Of a stretch of 13,983 nucleotides of DNA, positions 1-6,814 are shown piece after piece. Below the pieces are notes generated by a model. That model did no database searches, was not told the origin of the DNA, and saw only the letters and a list, made by a program, of their open reading frames with translations. Location: positions 1-13,983 of the forward strand of contig JBPCLB010000264.1 of NCBI GenBank assembly GCA_051003695.1. The letters are read 5' to 3'. The stretch's first letter is position 1. Every line of letters begins with the position of its first letter. Position numbers and translations under genes: made by a program. The stretch is from Gaiella sp051003695 (GTDB lineage Bacteria > Actinomycetota > Thermoleophilia > Gaiellales > Gaiellaceae).

Positions 1-113
1 GCATTGAACCGCATTCGCTGGTCGCGGCTCAGGCTGTGCTGCGCGTGACCGCGGCGGATGCGGCCGGCAACGACGCGACCACGCTCTCTCGCACGATCGC
101 AGCCGGGCGGTAA
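1..113 (+). CDS. C-terminal end of a probable extracellular Ig-like-domain protein (partial)
   Basis: An open frame enters from the left edge (codons in phase with position 3) and stops at TAA 111-113. The last 36 residues include the stretch VLRVTAADAAGNDATT, which resembles the final beta-strand of bacterial Ig-like or fibronectin-like surface domains, where a 'tatDaaGN' signature is common. Third codon positions are GC-rich, as in the other genes of the window. The start and the rest of the protein lie outside the window, so neither the full architecture nor a signal peptide can be judged. A GC-rich hairpin follows 8 bases after the stop. A secreted or cell-surface location is inferred only from the motif. 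Confidence 0.55.
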   Translation, partial: IEPHSLVAAQAVLRVTAADAAGNDATTLSRTIAAGR

Positions 114-121
114 CACATAGA

Positions 122-159
122 GCTGGGGGCCCGGACGGCTCTCGCCGCCCGGCCCCAGC
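122..159 (+). terminator. GC-rich hairpin after the partial surface-protein gene
   Basis: Arms 122-139 and 144-159 pair as 7 bp, then 2 bp, 2 bp and 4 bp separated by two single-base bulges and one A/C mismatch, with loop TCTC at 140-143. It lies between a stop codon at 113 and the next promoter at 206, where a terminator is expected. No T-run follows, so it would be a non-classical terminator or only an RNA 3'-end stabiliser. Confidence 0.4.
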
Positions 160-205
160 GGCAGGCGCTTGGTAGTGGTCTCGTCTCTCCGGGCGCCGGC
201 TCGCG

Positions 206-211
206 TAGGCT
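206..211 (+). promoter_or_regulatory. Candidate -10 element for a leaderless carboxylase beta mRNA
   Basis: TAGGCT lies 8 nt before the ATG at 220. There is no Shine-Dalgarno sequence between them, so transcription would begin at or next to the start codon. The same hexamer with the same 8-nt spacing precedes sucC at 12840. No convincing -35 is visible. Confidence 0.5.
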
Positions 212-219
212 CCGCGCCA

Positions 220-1785
220 ATGTCGGCGAGACACGAGACGACCGAGGCGAAGCTCAGCTGGCTCGCCGAGCTCGGTGAGGAGGTAGCGCATGCGGGCACG
301 GAGAAGGCCGTCGAGCGCCAGCGCGAGCGCGGCAAGCTACTGGCGCGCGAACGGCTCGAGCGGTTGCTCGATCCGGGTTCGTTCGTCGAGCTCGACCGCT
401 TCGTCCGGCACCGAGAGACGGAGTTCGGGATGGCCGAGACCAGGCCCTGGGGCGATGCGGTCGTGACGGGGTACGGGACGGTGTTCGGACGTCCCGTCTG
501 TGTGTTCTCGCAGGACTTCACCGTGTTCGGAGGATCGCTCTCGGAGGTGTTCGCCGAGAAGATCTGCAAGGTGATGGACATGGCCGTGAAGGTCGGCTGT
601 CCTGTGGTCGGGATCAACGACTCGGGTGGCGCCCGCATCCAGGAGGGCGTTGTCTCGCTCGCCGGGTACGCCGAGATCTTCTGGCGCAATGTCCAGGCGT
701 CCGGTGTGGTGCCACAGATCTCGCTCGTGCTAGGCCCGTGCGCGGGTGGTGCTGTCTACTCGCCGGCAATCACCGACTTCGTCCTGATGGCGGAGGGCAC
801 CTCGTACATGTTCATCACCGGGCCCGACGTCGTGAAGACGGTCACGGGCGAGGAAGTGAGCTTCGAGGAGCTCGGCGGCGCGCACACGCACGCGAGCCGG
901 TCAGGTGTTGCTCACCTCGTCGCGTCCGACGAGGAGGCGGTGCTCGAGGATGCTCGCTACCTGCTCACCTTCCTTCCTCAGAACAACCTCGAATCGCCCC
1001 CGTACCACGCCCCCGCCGATCCCGTCGACCGCGAGAGTGTCGAGCTCGATACGTTGATCCCCGACGCGCCGAACCGTCCGTACGACATGAAGCACGTGAT
1101 CGAGCGCGTGATGGACGAGACGAGTTTCCTCGAGCTCCAGCCCGAGTTCGCACCCAACATCGTCTGCGGGTTCGCGCGGCTGGGCGGCCACGCAGTCGGG
1201 GTCGTAGGTAACCAACCGGCCGCGTTGGCGGGAGTGCTCGACATCGACGCGTCGGTCAAGGCTGCACGGTTTGTGCGCACGTGCGACGCGTTCAACGTTC
1301 CGCTCGTCACCTTCGTCGACGTGCCCGGGTTTCTCCCAGGCGCGGAGCAGGAGTGGGGGGGAATCATCCGCCACGGCGCGAAGCTGCTCTACGCCTACGC
1401 CGAGGCGACGGTGCCGAAACTCACCGTGATCACCCGCAAGGCCTACGGCGGCGCCTACGACGTGATGAGCTCCAAGCACATCCGTGCCGACGTCAACCTC
1501 GCCTGGCCGACAGCCGAAGTTGCGGTAATGGGCCCCGACGGGGCGGTCAACATCGTCTTCCGCAAGGAGCTCGAGGAGGTCGACGATTCCGAAGCCCGCC
1601 GCGCCGAGCTGATCGCCGACTACAAAGAACGGTTCGCGAACCCGTACGCAGCTGCGGAGCGCGGCTATGTCGACGACGTGATCGAGCCTCGTCGGACACG
1701 ACCCGCCCTGATCCGCGCCCTCGAGTTCCACCTCACCAAGCGCGAGCCCAGCCCCAAGCGCAAGCACGGCAACATTCCGCTGTAG
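220..1785 (+). CDS. pccB: Acyl-CoA (propionyl-CoA) carboxylase carboxyltransferase beta subunit
   Basis: A 521-residue biotin-dependent carboxyltransferase that moves the carboxyl group from carboxybiotin to an acyl-CoA in the cytoplasm. The N-terminal crotonase-like half contains NDSGGARIQEGVVSLAGY and a glycine-rich oxyanion segment (GPCAGGAVYSPAITDF). The C-terminal half contains GNQPAALAGVLDIDASVKAARF, DVPGFLPGAEQEWGGIIRHGAK and AYGGAYDVMSSKH. Asp414 in GGAYDVM matches the Asp that marks propionyl-CoA specificity in the Streptomyces PccB family, where acetyl/butyryl enzymes have Ile, so a propionyl-CoA substrate is inferred. The ATG at 220 is preferred over an in-frame TTG at 169 because a TAGGCT -10 sits 8 nt before it and the residues between are unlike the family. 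The partner alpha subunit is probably the interrupted gene at 8538-10334. Family assignment is secure; substrate is less so. Confidence 0.95.
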   Translation: MSARHETTEAKLSWLAELGEEVAHAGTEKAVERQRERGKLLARERLERLLDPGSFVELDRFVRHRETEFGMAETRPWGDAVVTGYGTVFGRPVCVFSQDFTVFGGSLSEVFAEKICKVMDMAVKVGCPVVGINDSGGARIQEGVVSLAGYAEIFWRNVQASGVVPQISLVLGPCAGGAVYSPAITDFVLMAEGTSYMFITGPDVVKTVTGEEVSFEELGGAHTHASRSGVAHLVASDEEAVLEDARYLLTFLPQNNLESPPYHAPADPVDRESVELDTLIPDAPNRPYDMKHVIERVMDETSFLELQPEFAPNIVCGFARLGGHAVGVVGNQPAALAGVLDIDASVKAARFVRTCDAFNVPLVTFVDVPGFLPGAEQEWGGIIRHGAKLLYAYAEATVPKLTVITRKAYGGAYDVMSSKHIRADVNLAWPTAEVAVMGPDGAVNIVFRKELEEVDDSEARRAELIADYKERFANPYAAAERGYVDDVIEPRRTRPALIRALEFHLTKREPSPKRKHGNIPL

Positions 1786-2016
1786 CTTGTCCTGCGAGCG
1801 CCGCGTATGCCGCTCGAGCGGCACACACGCCGCAATGATCGCAATGATCCCGCTGCGCGGGCAGACCCATGAAGTCGCCTGCTGCCTGCGACAGCGGCGA
1901 GGTCTGGCAGACACGGCAAGTCGTGGCCGCGGCGGTCTTGGCTTGTCTTCATGGCAGGGCTCTTGCGACGCGTTTCGGCCGCAGCGCCTGAGCCGGCTGG
2001 CGCGGCCAGGCGGCCG
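1786..2016. other. Non-coding spacer between convergent genes, with short palindromes
   Basis: This stretch separates the tail-to-tail carboxylase beta and aminopeptidase genes. It holds a perfect 16-bp palindrome (1808-1823), a tandem pair of GCAATGATC (1832-1840 and 1841-1849), and a 5-bp GC stem CCCGC/GCGGG (1849-1861). Near the other end an imperfect GCCTG/CAGGC stem could terminate the minus-strand gene. No open frame with a start signal or family resemblance was found, nor any tRNA-like fold. Confidence 0.5.
1808..1823. terminator. Perfect 16-bp palindrome after the carboxylase beta gene
   Basis: TGCCGCTC is followed directly by its complement GAGCGGCA, 22 bases after the TAG at 1783-1785. 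As RNA it can fold only with the centre opened into a loop, leaving about 6 bp of stem. There is no T-run. It could equally be a protein-binding dyad. Confidence 0.3.
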
Positions 2017-3222
2017 CTACGAGCCCAGCATCCAGACGCCGGCTCGGAGGATCGGCGTCGCAGCGCCGTCGCGGTGAATGCCGTCGACATCGACCTCCGG
2101 CCCCCCGATCATGACGTCGATGTGGATCAACGAGACATTGATTCCCGATGCCATGCGCTCGTCGTTGGTGAGCGATGCCGAGCCGTCCACCGGCTTGGTG
2201 TACCCCGCGCCGAGCGCAATGTGCGACGACGCGTTCTCGTCGAGCAGCCCGTTGCGAAACAGGAGACCACGTTTGCCGACCGCCGAGCCGACGTCGACGA
2301 GCGCGACCTCTCCGAGAAACGGTGCGCCTGCATCCTCGGCGAGCTTCGTGCGCAAAAACTCCTCGCCGCGCGCGGCGCGAGCCTCCACGACACGGCCCGA
2401 CTCGAAACGCAGCGACGCTCCTTCGACGACCGAGCCGAACCAGTACAGCGGCGCGGTGATCCTCACCGTGCCCTCCGTCAACGTCCGGTCAGGTGTCGTG
2501 TAGACCTCCTCCGTCGGGAGATTCACGACGTGCTCCTGACCCCACGACGTCCGGGAGCTCGCCGCGAGCCACCGGGCTCCTTCGAGCAGACCGACCTTCA
2601 GCTCAGTGCCGGGACCGCGGAACTGCACCGCTGTCAGCGACCGCTCGTTCAGCAGGTGCGCGCGTTCCTGCAATGCTGCGATGTGCACGCGCCAGGCAGC
2701 GACTGGATCGGTGACATCCAGGCGCGTGACGGCGGCGATCTCTTTCCAGAGGCGAGCGGTGTCCGGCTCGCCGAAAAGGCTCGCGGCCCATCCGTCGGTC
2801 GGGCACGCGATGATCGTCCACGCGGTTGCCAGGCGCGAGACGAGGTCGGTGGTGATTTCCCGCAGACGCCGTGGCTCCGCGCGGGCCGCGCGCGAAGGGT
2901 CGACGTCTGCGAACAAGTTGGGGTCGGCGTCACCCAACGTCTGCACGAGCGCGATCCCGTCGGTGGCAAGCGCAGCAGTCTCGAGCCAGCCGGGAGTGCG
3001 ATCGAGCAGCTCCTCAGCCGCATTGATCGCGTGCAGCCGGCGGACATGTTCGTCGAGGTACACGCATTGAACATCGCCGGCGCCAGCTGCCCAACCCGCT
3101 TCGGCGACCGCCCGGACGAGCGGCGCGTGCTCGGGCTCCCCGATCACGAACAGCGTTTGCCCCGCTCGAAGGTTGACCCCGACGCGGACGGCGAGTTCCG
3201 CGTACCGCGTCAGATAGTCCAC
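2017..3222 (-). CDS. M29-family metallo-aminopeptidase (AmpS/AmpT-like)
   Basis: A protein of 401 residues, typical for the thermophilic aminopeptidase (M29) family, cytoplasmic enzymes that remove N-terminal residues using two metal ions. Visible signatures are the N-terminal DYLTRYAELAVRVGVNLRAGQ, the central NLPTEEVYTTPD with a metal-binding Glu, LDENASSHIALGAGY with a metal-binding His, and SLIHIDVMIG near the end with the His/Asp pair. The GTG at 3222 is preferred over the ATG at 3324: the family begins at MDYLxRYAxL, and this GTG has TTGACG (3257-3252), a 17-nt spacer and GATGGT (3234-3229) ending 6 nt before it. It lies 217 bp behind the PadR-TrmO gene on the same strand and probably has its own promoter. 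That 217-bp gap shows no other gene. Confidence 0.88.
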   Translation of the reverse strand: MDYLTRYAELAVRVGVNLRAGQTLFVIGEPEHAPLVRAVAEAGWAAGAGDVQCVYLDEHVRRLHAINAAEELLDRTPGWLETAALATDGIALVQTLGDADPNLFADVDPSRAARAEPRRLREITTDLVSRLATAWTIIACPTDGWAASLFGEPDTARLWKEIAAVTRLDVTDPVAAWRVHIAALQERAHLLNERSLTAVQFRGPGTELKVGLLEGARWLAASSRTSWGQEHVVNLPTEEVYTTPDRTLTEGTVRITAPLYWFGSVVEGASLRFESGRVVEARAARGEEFLRTKLAEDAGAPFLGEVALVDVGSAVGKRGLLFRNGLLDENASSHIALGAGYTKPVDGSASLTNDERMASGINVSLIHIDVMIGGPEVDVDGIHRDGAATPILRAGVWMLGS

Positions 3223-3228
3223 CGGGCC

Positions 3229-3257
3229 ACCATCTCGCGAGAGTGGCGCGCCGTCAA
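3229..3257 (-). promoter_or_regulatory. Candidate promoter for a leaderless aminopeptidase mRNA
   Basis: Read on the minus strand, TTGACG (3257-3252) and GATGGT (3234-3229) are separated by 17 nt, and the GTG at 3222 follows after 6 nt. This is the best -35/-10 pair in the window. No Shine-Dalgarno sequence lies between it and the start. Confidence 0.5.
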
Positions 3258-3439
3258 CACTGGTTGGCGAGAGCGCTCGCGTGCGCGAGTCCAGGAATCG
3301 CCCGACGCGAGAGGACGGGTGCACGATGGCGCCACGGATGGCAGCGCAGTCGACTGGCTTGCGCTTTCCGGCGAGCTCGACCGAGCTCTGGCCGAAGGCT
3401 CTGCGTCGACGCCCGCTTGCGGCGGCCCGCGCCAGACCG

Positions 3440-4477
3440 TTAGAGACGGCGGCTGCGAGTGGCGAAGCGTTCGTCCGAGGTGCGCTCGAAGACGCGCTCC
3501 GCTCGGCCGTCGAACCAGCCCGTTCGGACGACCCCCGGAGGCGTGTCGAACAGCGGCACGAAAGGCTTGAGATCGAGCACCGGCGAGTCGGTGAGAAGGT
3601 CGAGTCCCTCGACGATCACCGCCGCCGGCTCCACCGAGACGATCTGGGTGAGCGACAGACCGATCGGATTGGGGCGGCGAGGTGATCGCGTCGCGAACGT
3701 CCCGTGTGAGGTGTCGTCGAGGAACGCCGGCACCTTCGGCTCCCAGCCGAGCGACTCGTGCAGATGAGCGAGCACCCAGACGTGCGAGACGTCTTCGAGA
3801 TCCGCGAGGCAGCCTCTGTGCGGCTCGAAGACCTCGATCCGCGAGGGATCTCCTCTGTCGGCGATCGGTTGCAGGGGCATGCCGTCGAGGCTCGCATGCG
3901 GCGATACGACGTACCCGATCGGCCGGTAGACGACGGGCGCGACGGTGCGGCTGTCGAGCAGCCCCTCCACGAACGAGAGGGCGGCGCGACCCGCCGTCAG
4001 ACGCCACAGCGCGAGCGTTCTGGCGAATCCGGACGTCGTTGCCAGCTGGCGTTCGAGGGAACGCTCGGTACGCGCGAGCAGCGCCGCCTGCTCGCGGAGC
4101 AGCGGCGCGGGATCGAGCCCCGCCCTGTCGTGGAACAGCAGCTTCAGCATCAACTCCGAACGCAGATCCCGAACGTGCTCGACGACGGCTCCTCGCCACC
4201 GAACGAACGCACGGCGTCCACGGCGCGTCGCGGCCAGTGTCGTGCGCGCGGGGCCTTCGTCGCTCCCCGTCGTTCCACGCGCCTCCACGAGGCCGGCCTC
4301 GCGTAGCTGCCGGAGGGCGCGATACGCCAGGGAGCGGGTACACGAGTAGATGCGCCCGATCTCGCCCGCCGGGCCGAGCGCCTGCGCGATCGCCCACCCG
4401 TGCGTCGGTCGCTCGTGGAGCAGACCGAGAGCCGCCCATTCGGGGAGCGACGGCTCCGTGCGGGCCGGACGACTCAT
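3440..4477 (-). CDS. PadR-type winged-helix regulator fused to a TrmO/TsaA-like domain
   Basis: A 345-residue two-part protein. Residues about 10-90 are a PadR-like winged helix (WAALGLLHERPTHGWAIAQAL, then SLAYRALRQLREAGLVEA). Residues about 90-175 are helical, like the PadR dimerisation region. Residues about 182-320 match TrmO (YaeB/TsaA), the SAM-dependent methyltransferase family acting on t6A37 of tRNA: PIGYVVSPH, LEDVSHVWVLAHLHES, GTFATRSPRRPNPIGLSLTQI and DSPVLDLKPFVPLFD. The ATG at 4477 is chosen because in-frame starts further out (ATG 4543, TTG 4588) read through the two palindromes. GGAGG at 4508-4504 lies beyond a palindrome. The gene diverges from the ferritin-like/modABC operon. 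I infer a transcription factor whose TrmO-like part may sense a ligand or SAM; a bifunctional tRNA enzyme is possible. Domain calls are firm, function is open. Confidence 0.85.
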   Translation of the reverse strand: MSRPARTEPSLPEWAALGLLHERPTHGWAIAQALGPAGEIGRIYSCTRSLAYRALRQLREAGLVEARGTTGSDEGPARTTLAATRRGRRAFVRWRGAVVEHVRDLRSELMLKLLFHDRAGLDPAPLLREQAALLARTERSLERQLATTSGFARTLALWRLTAGRAALSFVEGLLDSRTVAPVVYRPIGYVVSPHASLDGMPLQPIADRGDPSRIEVFEPHRGCLADLEDVSHVWVLAHLHESLGWEPKVPAFLDDTSHGTFATRSPRRPNPIGLSLTQIVSVEPAAVIVEGLDLLTDSPVLDLKPFVPLFDTPPGVVRTGWFDGRAERVFERTSDERFATRSRRL

Positions 4478-4481
4478 CGCT

Positions 4482-4505
4482 GGTGCCTGGCTCGGGCCAG
4501 GCACC
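4482..4505. repeat. Palindrome 1 of a near-identical pair
   Basis: Perfect 10-bp arms GGTGCCTGGC and GCCAGGCACC flank the loop TCGG (4492-4495). It ends 4 nt before the ATG at 4477 of the minus-strand regulator gene. Its arms are repeated exactly within palindrome 2. It could be an operator, an mRNA hairpin, or a REP-like element. Confidence 0.8.
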
Positions 4506-4541
4506 TCCGAACGTGTCGACTCCACCGAGGCATTCGGGGAC

Positions 4542-4569
4542 ATGGTGCCTGGCTTCAGCCAGGCACCAT
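4542..4569. repeat. Palindrome 2 of a near-identical pair
   Basis: Perfect 13-bp arms ATGGTGCCTGGCT and AGCCAGGCACCAT flank 2 nt (TC, 4555-4556). The inner ten bases match palindrome 1. The two centres are 62 bp apart, close to six helical turns, so both dyads would face the same side of the DNA. It lies upstream of both divergent genes. Confidence 0.8.
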
Positions 4570-4603
4570 ACCCCTGGTAGTCAATCAATATCTACTGGTG
4601 TGT

Positions 4604-4609
4604 TACGTT
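4604..4609 (+). promoter_or_regulatory. Candidate -10 element for the ferritin-like/modABC operon
   Basis: TACGTT lies in the only AT-rich patch of this control region (about 4579-4610), 33 nt before the ATG at 4643. This would give a short leader containing the AGAGGGG ribosome site (4633-4639). The patch also has GTAG/CTAC half-sites around an AT-rich centre (4577-4595). No good -35 is present, which would suit an activated promoter. Confidence 0.35.
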
Positions 4610-4642
4610 CTCGCTGTTCGCGGCGTTCGGGAAGAGGGGCGT

Positions 4643-5212
4643 ATGAATCGACGACGTTTTCTCGTCAGCACGGCCGGCGTCACCGCTGCGGCTGTCGCCG
4701 CCCCGTGGCTCGCGACAGCGAGGGCAGCGACAGACGACGAGTTGGCCTATGCGAACTTCGGAGTCTCGGCGGAGCTCCTGGCTCAGGATTTCTATGCGAG
4801 GGCGATCGAGGCCAGGAAGTTCGGCGGTCGGCAGCTGCAAACCCTGCGTCGTGGCCGCACAGCCGCTGCACAGCATGCGAAGGCGCTCGGCGACCTGCTC
4901 GTCGGCGCAGGCCAAGTTGCGCCGAGCAGGGACGATTTCGAGTTCGCGTTCGCTGCGAATGCCTTTGCCAGCGGAGCTGCGATCGTGACGACGGGCGTTG
5001 CCGTGCTCCGGCCTTTGCTCGGCGCGTATCAGACCGCGTCTGCCTCGGTGGTCGAGCCGAGCTACCGCGTGCTCTACGCAAGTCTCGCCGTGAGCCTCGG
5101 GGAGCAGATCGGTGGGTGTGCGGCGCTCTCCGGTCGCGTCGACGCCGAGCCGTTTCCCGCCGCCGTCGACCTCGAGGCCGCAAGCGCGGCGCTCGAGCGA
5201 TACCTGGGCTAG
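4643..5212 (+). CDS. Tat-exported ferritin-like domain protein
   Basis: A 189-residue protein with a twin-arginine signal (residues 2-7, NRRRFL, then an alanine-rich core and a likely cut after ARA at 26-28), so it is exported folded. The rest is mostly helical and resembles the ferritin-like family PF13668: YANFGVSAELLAQDFYARAIEA, AAAQHAKAL, and a final helix with SLGEQIGGCAAL. Candidate ligands Glu44, His78 and Glu154 remain, but positions that usually carry a second Glu or His in the ExxH motifs are Ala75 and Gly157, so metal binding may be partial or lost. The ATG at 4643 has AGAGG 5 nt upstream. The gene ends 22 bp before modA and is probably the first gene of that operon. Its role is unknown; metal or oxidative stress handling is a guess. 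Confidence 0.75.
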   Translation: MNRRRFLVSTAGVTAAAVAAPWLATARAATDDELAYANFGVSAELLAQDFYARAIEARKFGGRQLQTLRRGRTAAAQHAKALGDLLVGAGQVAPSRDDFEFAFAANAFASGAAIVTTGVAVLRPLLGAYQTASASVVEPSYRVLYASLAVSLGEQIGGCAALSGRVDAEPFPAAVDLEAASAALERYLG

Positions 5213-5234
5213 TAGGGACCATGAGGATGTCCTG

Positions 5235-5990
5235 ATGAGAAACCGAACGGCCATCGGTCTGGTCGCGTGCGCGCTGGCCGCTGCCTCGGTCCTTGCCACC
5301 GGTGCTTCGGCTCGTACTCAGGCGGATCCGTTGACGATCTACGCGGCTGCGTCGCTGACCGAGGTGTTCAAGACCTACGACCGAACGCAGCGGTACAGCT
5401 TCGGAGCATCGAACACCCTCGAGACGCAGATCAGGAACGGTGCCCCGGCGGACGTCTTCGCGTCGGCCGCGCCGCTCAATACGCAGCGTCTCTACACAGC
5501 CGGTCTCGTCGACAAGCCCGTCACGTTCACGTCGAATCGGCTCGTGCTGATCGTGCCGAGATCGAATCCCGCAGGGCTCCAGTCGATCTACGACCTCCGG
5601 CGCAAACCCGCCAAGCTCGTCGTCGCGGGGGTCGCGGTGCCCGTCGGCGCGTACACGCGGACCGTGCTGCGCAAGATGGGGCTCGCCACGGTGCTGTCGA
5701 AGGTCGTCAGCCAGGAGTCCGACGTCAAGGCCGTGACGGGCAAGGTCGCGCTCGGGCAAGGGGACGCGGGTTTCGTCTACGCGACCGACGCACGTGCGGT
5801 GAGCGACCTGGTGACCGTGATCCGCATTCCCGCGTGGGCGCAACCGCGCGTACGCTACGAGATCGCCGTCGTCTCGAAATCCTCGAACAAGACGGCGGCG
5901 CAGGAATGGATCAAGACACTCCTCTCGGCGAAGGGGCAGGCGGCTCTCAGGGAAGCCGGGTTCCTCCCGCTACCGAAGGCATCGTCGTAG
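5235..5990 (+). CDS. modA: Molybdate ABC transporter substrate-binding protein
   Basis: A 251-residue exported binding protein that captures molybdate (or tungstate) outside the membrane and delivers it to ModB. The N-terminus is a type I signal peptide with likely cleavage after ASA (residues 24-26). Family signatures are LTIYAAASLTEVF (Ser40 is a likely oxyanion contact), FGASNTLETQIRNGAPADVFASA, the middle segment AVPVGAYTRTVL with a conserved Tyr, and the end TAAQEWIKTLLSAKGQAALREAGF. The ATG at 5235 has GAGGA (5223-5227) at 7 nt. The gene follows the ferritin-like gene by 22 bp and its end overlaps or abuts modB. Sequence alone does not separate molybdate from tungstate as ligand. Confidence 0.92.
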   Translation: MRNRTAIGLVACALAAASVLATGASARTQADPLTIYAAASLTEVFKTYDRTQRYSFGASNTLETQIRNGAPADVFASAAPLNTQRLYTAGLVDKPVTFTSNRLVLIVPRSNPAGLQSIYDLRRKPAKLVVAGVAVPVGAYTRTVLRKMGLATVLSKVVSQESDVKAVTGKVALGQGDAGFVYATDARAVSDLVTVIRIPAWAQPRVRYEIAVVSKSSNKTAAQEWIKTLLSAKGQAALREAGFLPLPKASS

Positions 5991-6814
5991 ACCGGCTCTT
6001 CCGCACGGCGCTCGGCCTTGCGACGGGCGCCGTGCTCCTCTTCCTCCTGCTGCCGGTCGTCGCGGTCTTTCTGCGCGTCCCGCCTGGCGAGCTGTTCTCC
6101 GCGCTGGGAAGCAGCGCCGCGCTCGACGCGATCGTCGTCACCGCGGAGACGAACGCCATCGCGATGGCGCTGCTCCTCGGCTTCGGCACCCCGGCCGCCT
6201 ACTGGATCTCGACGCGTCGCGGCGGCTTGAGGGACGTCGTGGTCACGCTGGTCGAGCTGCCCCTGGTGCTGCCACCCGCGGTCGCAGGGATCGGTCTGCT
6301 CGTCGTGTTCGGCCGGGTCGGCCTCCTCGGGGAGACGGTGACGGCGCTGGGCGTGGACATCGCCTTCACCAAGGTCGCCGTGATCCTCGCCGTTGCGTTC
6401 GTCGCGAGCCCGTTCTACCTCCGCACGGCAGTGGCGGCCTTCGAGGGAGTGGATCCGACGTTGCCCGCGGCCGCACGCACGCTCGGCGCAGGTCCCGGTG
6501 GTGTCTTCCTCCGCATCATGCTCCCTCTTGCCGGCGGAGGTCTCGGTGCCGGGGCCGCGCTGGCCTTTGCGCGCGGGATCGGCGAGTTCGGCGCGACGAT
6601 CATGTTCGCCGGGTCGCTGCAGGGAGTGACGCAGACCCTTTCGCTTGCGATCTACGAACAGTTCGACATCGACTTCGAGGTCGCGCTCGCAATCAGCGCC
6701 CTGCTGATCGTGATCAGCGCGGTCGTCCTCTTCTCCGTCAAGCTGATGACCCGATGGCGCTCCGAGTCCGCTTCACTCACCCCCTTCGCAGCTTCGACGC
6801 GGCCGCCGAGCTGA
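5906..6814 (+). CDS. modB: Molybdate ABC transporter permease
   Basis: An inner-membrane permease with about six hydrophobic helices; family similarity begins at DRLFRTALGLATGAVLLFLLLP (from 5990). The EAA loop that contacts ModC reads AARTLGAGPGGVFLRIMLPLA, and the family stretches LVELPLVLPPAVAGIGLL and ARGIGEFGATIMFAGS are present. The start is uncertain: the only in-frame ATG (5906) overlaps modA by 85 bp and adds about 27 residues that do not look like ModB. The next standard start, GTG 6032, would remove the positively charged N-terminus. A non-standard ATC at 5981, overlapping the modA stop, would fit the protein best. The 3' end overlaps modC by 61 bp. Product identity is secure; only the 5' boundary is in doubt. 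Confidence 0.9.
   Translation: MDQDTPLGEGAGGSQGSRVPPATEGIVVDRLFRTALGLATGAVLLFLLLPVVAVFLRVPPGELFSALGSSAALDAIVVTAETNAIAMALLLGFGTPAAYWISTRRGGLRDVVVTLVELPLVLPPAVAGIGLLVVFGRVGLLGETVTALGVDIAFTKVAVILAVAFVASPFYLRTAVAAFEGVDPTLPAAARTLGAGPGGVFLRIMLPLAGGGLGAGAALAFARGIGEFGATIMFAGSLQGVTQTLSLAIYEQFDIDFEVALAISALLIVISAVVLFSVKLMTRWRSESASLTPFAASTRPPS

Noticed and set aside
901..1914. 337-codon minus-strand frame antisense to the carboxylase beta gene
   Set aside because: The plus strand encodes a fully conserved carboxyltransferase here. The antisense product shows no motif and continues into the non-coding spacer.
1951..3570. 539-codon plus-strand frame antisense to the aminopeptidase
   Set aside because: The M29 metal-binding motifs are on the minus strand; this frame is Arg/Asp-rich without recognisable domains.
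4478..4642. Molybdenum cofactor riboswitch or ModE operator upstream of the mod operon
   Set aside because: The expected leader is only about 30 nt if the -10 at 4604 is right, too short for the riboswitch, and no TATA-rich ModE dyad is seen.
3682..5235. Long plus-strand frame over the PadR-TrmO gene and the ferritin-like gene
   Set aside because: It is shifted or antisense relative to two genes with clear family motifs, and its product is an Arg/Ala/Pro-rich low-complexity sequence.
5235..5280. ModA as a lipoprotein, from LVAC at residues 9-12
   Set aside because: The hydrophobic stretch before that Cys is too short for a signal peptide, while a normal signal peptidase I site (ASA) follows at residues 24-26.
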